Origin: Polytrichum commune
Taxonomy: Eukaryota; Streptophyta; Polytrichopsida; Polytrichales; Polytrichaceae
Reading direction: 5' to 3'
NCBI GenBank assembly: GCA_950295325.1
Contig: OX485805.1
Coordinates: 40,909,501 to 40,973,500 of the forward strand
DNA: 64,000 nt
Positions 57,794 through 64,000 of this stretch are shown here, in pieces (position 1 is the stretch's first letter; every line of letters starts with the position of its first letter). Below the pieces are notes generated by a model, which was not told the origin of the DNA, searched no databases, and was given only the letters and a program-made list of their open reading frames with translations. Position numbers and translations under genes: made by a program.

Positions 57794-60009
57794 ATGAAGT
57801 GGAATATCATTACACACAACATAAGGGGGCTTAATGACCCGGAAAGTATCGCAAAGGAAAGAAGCTTTCTTACCACAGTAACTCCCAAGGCGGATGTAGT
57901 TATGATTCAATAACACAAACTCAGGGGAAAGGCATTAGAATATCTCGGAACAAGACTCATGCCTGGCTATGCAAGCTGGATCCTAGAAGCAGCCCCGGGA
58001 GAAAAGAGCTGGCTCAACCCCAACGCAGCAGGAAAGGGCGGAGTAGGTATTTTGCTTGCTAGAAAATATGCAAGGCTTGTCAAGGATCATGGTTCACTAT
58101 ATGATAATAGGGTAGTTTGGATAAAACTAGAAGGAATAGAAGGGGGGAATATTGGAATTGTATGCATTTATGCGCCCAATATTCCCACTGAAAGACGGCA
58201 TTTATGGCACATAATGGTTGATGCATTGCCAAAAGATTGTGAATGGATACTAGGAGGGGATTTTAATATGACAGAAAATCCAGAAAACAAGTCTAATGAT
58301 TGCGGTAAGGCCATAAGCAATTTGGAAAAGTTTACATGGAATGAGTTATTAAACGCTTTCCAAGTTAACGATATGTTTGTACACCAAGGTGGTCCAAGGT
58401 TTTCATGGGACAACGGTCAAAAGGGGAAAGCAAGAAGATTAGCAAGATTGGATAGGTTTTACACTCCAAGACAAAGTAGGATGAGCATACATCATGGGAA
58501 TTACTTTATCCATGGTCACTCAGTAGGATCGGATCATTCCCCAGTTCAAATAGAATTATGTATCGGAAGTGAAGAGGTAAGAAAGTCGGCCTTTAAATGG
58601 AATGTGTTCTATCTTAAGGGAGAAATTACTGAGAAACTTAGAGAGAGATGGGAAGCACTACCAAAGGATGCATCATTCTTCTACAAGTTGAGGAACATCT
58701 CTAGACTCTATAAGCAAATAAGTAAACTCAAAGCTAGAGAGAATAGAAAGTTAGAAGTAGACACAAAGGCCTACTTGGAAGTTGCTATAGCGGCTCTACA
58801 TGATGACATAAATAACCATGCTAAGCAAAGAGAGGTAGAGAGGCTTAGACATACACTAGGAGAAATCGACAATAGAAAGGCCAGGGGTGCAGCAGTAAGA
58901 GCAAGGGTAAAGTGGCAACAGGTTGGGGACAAATGTTCCGCTGAATTTTTTAAATCAGTTAGGCAAAAGAGTGCACAAGCACATATCACAGAGTTAAAGG
59001 ACAAACATGGGCGAAGCTTTACAAGGAAAGAGGACCTAGAAAGGATTTGCTACGATTTTTATAAGGAGTTGTACAAGCACAAGGATATCTCGGAAGCCGC
59101 ACTCAACGAGGTCATGGAGGGTCTTCCGGCAACATTCACACATGACATGAATGAGTCCTTAGCTAAAGATTTTACGGATAGGGAATTGTCTAGTGCGGTA
59201 ATGTCCATGGCCAAGGGGAAGGGGCTTATTAGCCTCATTCCTAAGGAATGAGATGCAAAAGACCTTAATTACTGGAGGCCCATCACGTTACTCACTTCAG
59301 TATATAAGATTTTCGCCAAAACCCTTCAATTAAGATTGCAACCTATACTCAGAGATATCATTAGCCCGGAGCAGACGGCTTTCCTACCGTTGAGATTCAT
59401 ATTAGATAATATAGTGTTAACTCAGGAAACACTGCACTGGGCTAGAGCATCGAAGCAGCCCACGGTCTTTCTCAAGTTGGATTTCTCCAAGGCATATGAC
59501 AAGGTGTCATGGCAGTTTCTTTTCCATGCTATGAAGGAAATGAACATCAGTGAGAAATTTATTGGATGGGTTAAACTATTGTTTACGAATGCCTCAGCGA
59601 CGGTGAACCTTAATGGAAATCAGGGGGACAACTTTAGGATTGAACGAGGGGTTAGGCAAGGTTGCCCACTAGCACCCTACCTCTTTCTCATAGTAGGGGA
59701 AGTACTCACACATGTAATTAAAAAAGCAGTAAAAGAGGGAAGGTTAAGAGGAGTGTCTCTCCCAGGAGGGAAAAGACAACAAAGCATCTCGCAGTATGCT
59801 GATGACTCCTCATTTATGGTTAGAGGAGATAAACGCTACATAGATGAACTAGTCCGGATCTTGAAGGTATTTAGCGAAGCATCAGGGATGGAGATTAACT
59901 GGGATAAGTCATGTGCTTACTGGTTCGACAAATATACCCACAAGCCGGAATGGTTAGCAGATTATAACTGGCAATGGGCGGAGGATGGGGACCTATCCAA
60001 ACCACGTGT
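57794..60009 (+). pseudogene. LINE ORF2: AP-type endonuclease and reverse transcriptase, two stops
   Basis: One frame from an ATG at 57,794. Endonuclease signatures: NIRGLND, CIYAPN, GGDFNM, LDRFY and GSDHSP. A TAA at 57,911-57,913 sits at the MIQ-x-HKL position where the catalytic Glu belongs. A TGA at 59,249-59,251 interrupts IPKE-x-DAKDLNYWRP. RT signatures: FLKLDFSKAYDKVSW, RQGCPLAPYLF and QYADDSSF. Between SMAKGKG and LISLIPKE about 45-50 residues usual in this family are missing. The frame is truncated at DLSKPRV and runs by chance into the flanking repeat. Confidence 0.8.
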
Positions 60010-60270
60010 GACTGCGATGCTACTCACAGAAGAACCGGTCGAGTTTGAGAAATCACCGGTTGAAGTTCAAGACTACAGGAAGATTACCCATCATTTTAGT
60101 GGAATCTCCGACATGTGCCTCAAAGAAATGAAGAAACCCCAAAGATACATATGAACATGTGACCAGTTGGACTTGGACAAACTAGAATCTTACCGATTAT
60201 GCCCAAATCTGGTTGACTCCTAAATATGAGGTGCGTGGGGGAATTATTGAGTCCCGGAAAAGGTGATCAG

Positions 60271-60735
60271 AGACTGGGGAACTACAGCAACTTAGAATCG
60301 GTTCGTGCTTATCTTGTTGAGTCAGAATGTACTATGTTTTGGACGGATCATCATGCAACATATAATACATTCATACAAAGAACCTTTAGAAACTTCCTTG
60401 AAATTCTTATGGATTGAAGTGCTCAAGATGCACAAGGTTATGTTCCCCTAACATCCTAATGTCAAGATTAAGTGTGTTCAAAGTAAAAGAGGTTCGTATT
60501 TCTCCAGACCTCAAAATCTTACACAATATTCAAGGATGAGTGTTACATAGATTTCACAACTTGCATGAATTAGTTCAAGGGTCGAACTACTTTTAATTTT
60601 AATCCCATATTCTTTTAGTCACAACTTTGTTAAATTCTCTTCAAAAGCTTACCGTTTCATGGTTGAGGGCATGTTTTTTTTATTCATCGATAGCTAATTC
60701 CACTTGATTGGGATGTTGTCATTCATGAGGCGATT
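60271..60735. repeat. 465-bp segment, first copy
   Basis: Near-identical to 61,681-62,145 (from GAAACTGGGG/GAGACTGGGG through TCATTCATGAGGCGATTACG). Copy A has a single counterpart (about 11,548-12,020). Confidence 0.8.
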
Positions 60736-60741
60736 ACGAAT

Positions 60742-61160
60742 TCTAGTTAATTCTAGCATAACACATTTGCAGATATGGATTGAGCGCATAACACATTTTT
60801 CAAAATGTGGATCTAGTGCATGACACATTCGCAGACCTAGATGTAGTGTAAATTTGAATATGATGCATGACACATTCACAAATCTGGATCTAGTGCATGA
60901 CACATTTGAATATGACGCATGACACATTTGTAAATATGAATATGATGCATGACATATTTGTAAATTTGGATCTTGTGCATGACACATTTGTAAATATGAA
61001 TATGATGCATGACATATTTATAAATATGGATCTGGTGCATGACACGCTTGTAAATTTGGATCTAGGTCTGGGAATGTGTCATGCACTAGATCCACATTTT
61101 GAAAAATGTGTTATGCGTTCAATCCATATCTGCAAATGTGTTATGCTAGAATTAACTAGA
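60742..61160. mobile_element. Foldback-like hairpin element with internal minisatellite
   Basis: About 100-bp inverted arms (60,742-60,843 and 61,059-61,160) differ at only a few bases and start TCTAGTTAATTCTAGCATAA. The middle is a degenerate array around ATGCATGACACATTTG and AATATGAATATG or TTGGATCT. Absent from copy A. No target duplication found. Confidence 0.75.
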
Positions 61161-61680
61161 CTTAATTACATTGAATCACACTTAATTAGTTTAAATGTGT
61201 ATGGAAACTTTGTGAAAGTAGAAGGTATTAACTAAGAGATTATAATACCGAACATACTAAAAATAAAACCACTAATTTTAATTCCATTTTAGAATGACAA
61301 AGACCCTTGCAATGGCAAGTCACAAAAATCATAACCTCGGTGCTAATGAGGGTTTTATAATATTTTTGACTTCCTAGTTATTTACATGCTTTATTGGCAA
61401 TTTCATTTTGAAAATGAAATCCGAGTCAATCGCTTATTTACTCAATGGAAGTGAACATATATATTGGATTTTGGACCTTGAAGGTGAAATGCACTCAATA
61501 TGGGATTTGTGGATAAGTGGTCTTCAAGAATGCAAGGGCAATGATTTTTTTGAAGTCGGGCGGGCGGGCAGCAGTTTTCGGTCGGATCCATAATATTTAA
61601 AAAATTTGGGCGGACGGCTGCCCCTGCCCGAATCTGGCTCCCCTATAAGTTCGATGGGTATACTTTAGTGTCTGCCATCA
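61161..61680. other. Copy B-specific sequence, no gene
   Basis: Lies between the hairpin and the second 465-bp segment, with no partner in copy A. AT-rich except for a GGGCGGGCGGGC patch near 61,558 and CCGTCCGCC-type text just after it. Confidence 0.4.
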
Positions 61681-62145
61681 GAAACTGGGGAACTACAGCA
61701 ACTTAGAATCGGTTCGTGCTTATCTTGTTGAGTCAAAATGTACTATGTTTGGGACGGATCATCATGCAACATATAATACATTCATACAAAGAACCTTTAG
61801 AAACTTCCTTGAAATTCTTATGGATTGAAGTGCTCAAGATGCACAAGGTTATGTTCCCCTAACATCCTAATGTCAAGATTAAGTGTGTTCAAAGTAAAAG
61901 AGGTTCGTATTTCTCCAGACCTCAAAATCTTACACAATATTCAAGGACGAGTGTTACATAGATTTCACAACTTGCATGAATTAGTTCAAGGGTCGAACTA
62001 CTTTTAATTTTAATCCCATATTCTTTTAGTCATAACTTTGCTAAATTCTCTTCAAAAGCTTACCGTTTCATGGTTGAGGGCATGTTTTTTTTTATTCATC
62101 GATAGCTAATTCCACTTGATTGGGATGTTGTCATTCATGAGGCGA
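61681..62145. repeat. 465-bp segment, second copy
   Basis: Second copy of 60,271-60,735. This copy continues into the normal flank (ATGAGAAATTCATGAGG), as in copy A, so the material between the two copies was gained in copy B. Confidence 0.8.
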
Positions 62146-64000
62146 TTACGATGAGAAATTCATGAGGCAATTCCTCAAGTAAATCATGAATTACCTCAAG
62201 TAATTCCAATCGATTTTGGACATCTAAGCTTTAGATCACGAATTATGAGTTATTTATTTGGCTCAAGACTCTTCTTTTAGTTTAGTTGCCCCAGTTGACC
62301 AACTCTTCATGGAGTTTTTTTTTAATTGATCAATTCCTCATGGGATTTTCCTTCACGACTTCCTTTCCTAGTTGGGGGCCATTCACGATTGGGGTGCCAA
62401 GAATGAGTGTCTAACAAAAACGGACTAAAGTAGATAACTTTACATAGTTGGTGTGCTTAGATTTGTATTGTGGAGCATATTTTTTTGGATCATACCTACA
62501 TTTAATATTCCATAACCAATACAACGACAAAGTTAATTTACAAGGATTAGGATTATCTGAGATATCATTTTGATTCCTTAATTATTATTTATGGTTGTTA
62601 TCATAACTATTGACCTTAGGATTAAGGAATGAAAAGGCCAACAAAATTAAAATGATCCCAATTTTCTTCCTCACACTTATCATTCAATTATGCACCAATA
62701 GAACTATAGATGTATTGCATATCAATTATATAGCTTTGCGTATGAAACCAAACATGGGCCACATTACACATTATCATGGCTACATGAAAAAAAGATTGTT
62801 TAGAAATAGAATTGGACATAATCAAATATATGCATGGACACATGTCACTTACACAAGGTATTAGGATGAAAAATATGAAATAATGCACCTCCGATGCACA
62901 TTTCAATAATGAAATTGTTATTGATGTGGCCCAAACAAGTCCTATGACCTATATGCTCATTTCATAAAGGGTTTGTCTATTATTGGTTATTTTTTATTTT
63001 TTATTTTTTTGTTAAATCCTATGACATATCTACTTATTTATTTCAATTTTATTGATTAAATAATAATAAATCATAATAAACATCGAGATCCAATGCGACA
63101 TAGTTCTTGGTTCCTTTGTCCCAAAAATAGTACCCCAATCGTGAATGGACCCATTGATCGATCCGGGTGATCAATTCCTTGTTAGAATCATTTTTAATTG
63201 ATGCGATTGATCAATTTTCTTTTAATGTTTCAAGTACCTCTTCCGAATGATTTCTCCTCTCAAGTACACCACCGAGGTAATAATTCATATTCTCTTTTTG
63301 CTTTATTTCTGAAGTTCTCAAGTTACCTCAAGTTTCACATTTGCTTTGAATCTTCATTTTTCTTAAGTTTCAAAGTGTCTTATGACTCAAAGTGTTTTAA
63401 ATTCCAACGTGCTTCTCAATTGCCTTGAGTCTCTCATTGCCTCAAGTCTAAAAGGTTTCCGCTTTAAAGAGATCTTGTTTTGACACTTCATGTAGAATGA
63501 TTCGGAGCCAAATGAAGTGCAATAAGGCCTCTAAGTTCCCCTTTATATAGTATGCAAAATATGAATATAATAAAACTATTCCTTGATTCCTTTCAAATCT
63601 AAATATAGGGTAACATGACCATTCTGTTATTTTAAGCATCAATGTATTTATTATTTAAATATTGAAATCTAAATATTCTTAATATTTAATTTCCATGAAC
63701 ATGTGTCGGTTTAAAAAGTTTCTACTAACTACTTTGTAAAGTCTAGGGGTCTTCAAATAGTGCTTAAGACCGGGGTCTTTGTAGAATATTTGAAGTCAGG
63801 GTCTTGCCTTGTAGTTGTTGGTGCCCCAAGCATTTCCCCACGATCATGAGTTTATTGGGGTCTTCTAGGCGTTCCCCAATGTTCCCTTCAACATTCCCTT
63901 GGCTCTTTACGATCCCCAACATTCCCTCTAGGGGAACTTTGTCTCCTTCACGGCCGCTCCTTCATTGTCTTCCTCTGGTGCTTGTCGTGGTCCTCAGTAG
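62146..64000. other. Non-coding flank of copy B, right part
   Basis: Matches about 12,020-13,880. AT-rich with small indels against copy A; the short ORFs are not conserved. Homology is still running at the window edge. Confidence 0.45.

Larger units (their letters stand above)
55369..60009. mobile_element. LINE (L1-like) retrotransposon with inverted halves, defective
   Basis: 4,641 bp inserted in a 422-bp unit and flanked by a 39-bp identical direct repeat (55,330-55,368 and 60,010-60,048). The left half (55,369 to about 57,200) is the 3' end of a LINE in minus orientation: the segment after the RT, then a zinc-binding domain. The right half (about 57,210-60,009) is the 5' part in plus orientation: ORF1 tail, endonuclease and RT. 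This is the outcome expected of twin priming with 5' inversion. About 100 or more residues between the two halves are missing. GC content of the left half is visibly higher than that of the surroundings. Confidence 0.8.
54704..60440. repeat. 422-bp tandem unit, copy B (two full and one truncated), LINE-interrupted
   Basis: Units begin at 54,704, 55,127 and 60,228. With the LINE and its target duplication removed, the second-to-third offset is about 421 bp. Copy B therefore carries one more unit than copy A. The second unit received the LINE at 55,368. Confidence 0.75.
40520..64000. repeat. Segmental duplication, copy B
   Basis: Second copy of the receptor gene plus 5' flank. It is longer than copy A because of a LINE (55,369-60,009), an extra 422-bp tandem unit, and a hairpin-containing insertion with a duplicated 465-bp flank (60,271-62,145). 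Homology is still running at the right window edge. The left limit cannot be fixed because copy A's LRR array leaves the window. Confidence 0.85.

Noticed and set aside
60010-60154. C-terminal extension of the LINE RT ORF (TAMLLTEEPVEFEK and following)
   Set aside because: Read-through into the target duplication and the 422-bp unit; not part of the RT.
60694-61235. ORFs with repeated MCHA or MHDTFVNM text
   Set aside because: Products of the minisatellite inside the hairpin element, present on both strands; no protein-like composition.
60271-62145. The two 465-bp segments as LTRs of a retrotransposon
   Set aside because: No TG...CA ends, no primer-binding site, and the segment is ordinary flank found once in copy A.
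1-64000. CRISPR arrays, operons, bacterial promoters, rRNA and tRNA genes
   Set aside because: Tandem repeats here are coding LRR units or eukaryotic satellites. I found no sequence I could fold into a tRNA and no rRNA-like segment.

Overview
The window looks like nuclear DNA of a land plant, most likely a bryophyte and probably a moss. It is AT-rich, the genes have short GT-AG introns, and it holds plant-type LINE, pogo-like and TIR elements. The main genes join a protein kinase, an NB-ARC ATPase and an LRR domain in one polypeptide. That kinase-NB-LRR order is known from mosses such as Physcomitrium rather than from flowering plants. The species cannot be named from the sequence alone.

Layout. 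A large segmental duplication dominates. Copy A (about 1-13,880) and copy B (about 40,520-64,000) each carry a minus-strand immune-receptor gene followed by several kilobases of the same 5' flank. The offset is about 44.0 kb across the genes and grows to about 50 kb at the right end because copy B gained insertions. The copy B gene (40,955-50,082, minus) has three exons with intact GT-AG junctions and would encode about 2,940 residues: an N-terminal helical region, a kinase, a hydrophobic segment, NB-ARC, and about 76 LRRs built from a 144-bp (48-residue) tandem unit. The copy A gene (1-6,080, minus, 3' end outside the window) has the same exons but carries an N-terminal frameshift, a nonsense codon in NB-ARC and a lost splice acceptor, so it is a recent pseudogene.

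The middle (14-40 kb) has no recognisable intact host gene and is full of repeats. It includes a decayed pogo-like transposon (25,164-29,029) with TA target duplications and identifiable empty-site relatives, an LTR-like insertion nested inside it, two elements with 8-bp target duplications (22,914-24,131 and 24,414-24,903), several hairpin or MITE-like elements, and a dispersed repeat called family R here. The right flank (54.7-62.2 kb) contains a 422-bp tandem unit interrupted by a LINE whose two halves lie in opposite orientations, then a hairpin element between two copies of a 465-bp segment.

If expressed, the copy B protein would be an intracellular receptor: the LRR array senses or restrains, NB-ARC acts as the nucleotide switch, and the kinase replaces the TIR or coiled-coil domain as signalling module. 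Copy A gives a close paralogue against which lesions, array homogenisation and insertions can be read.
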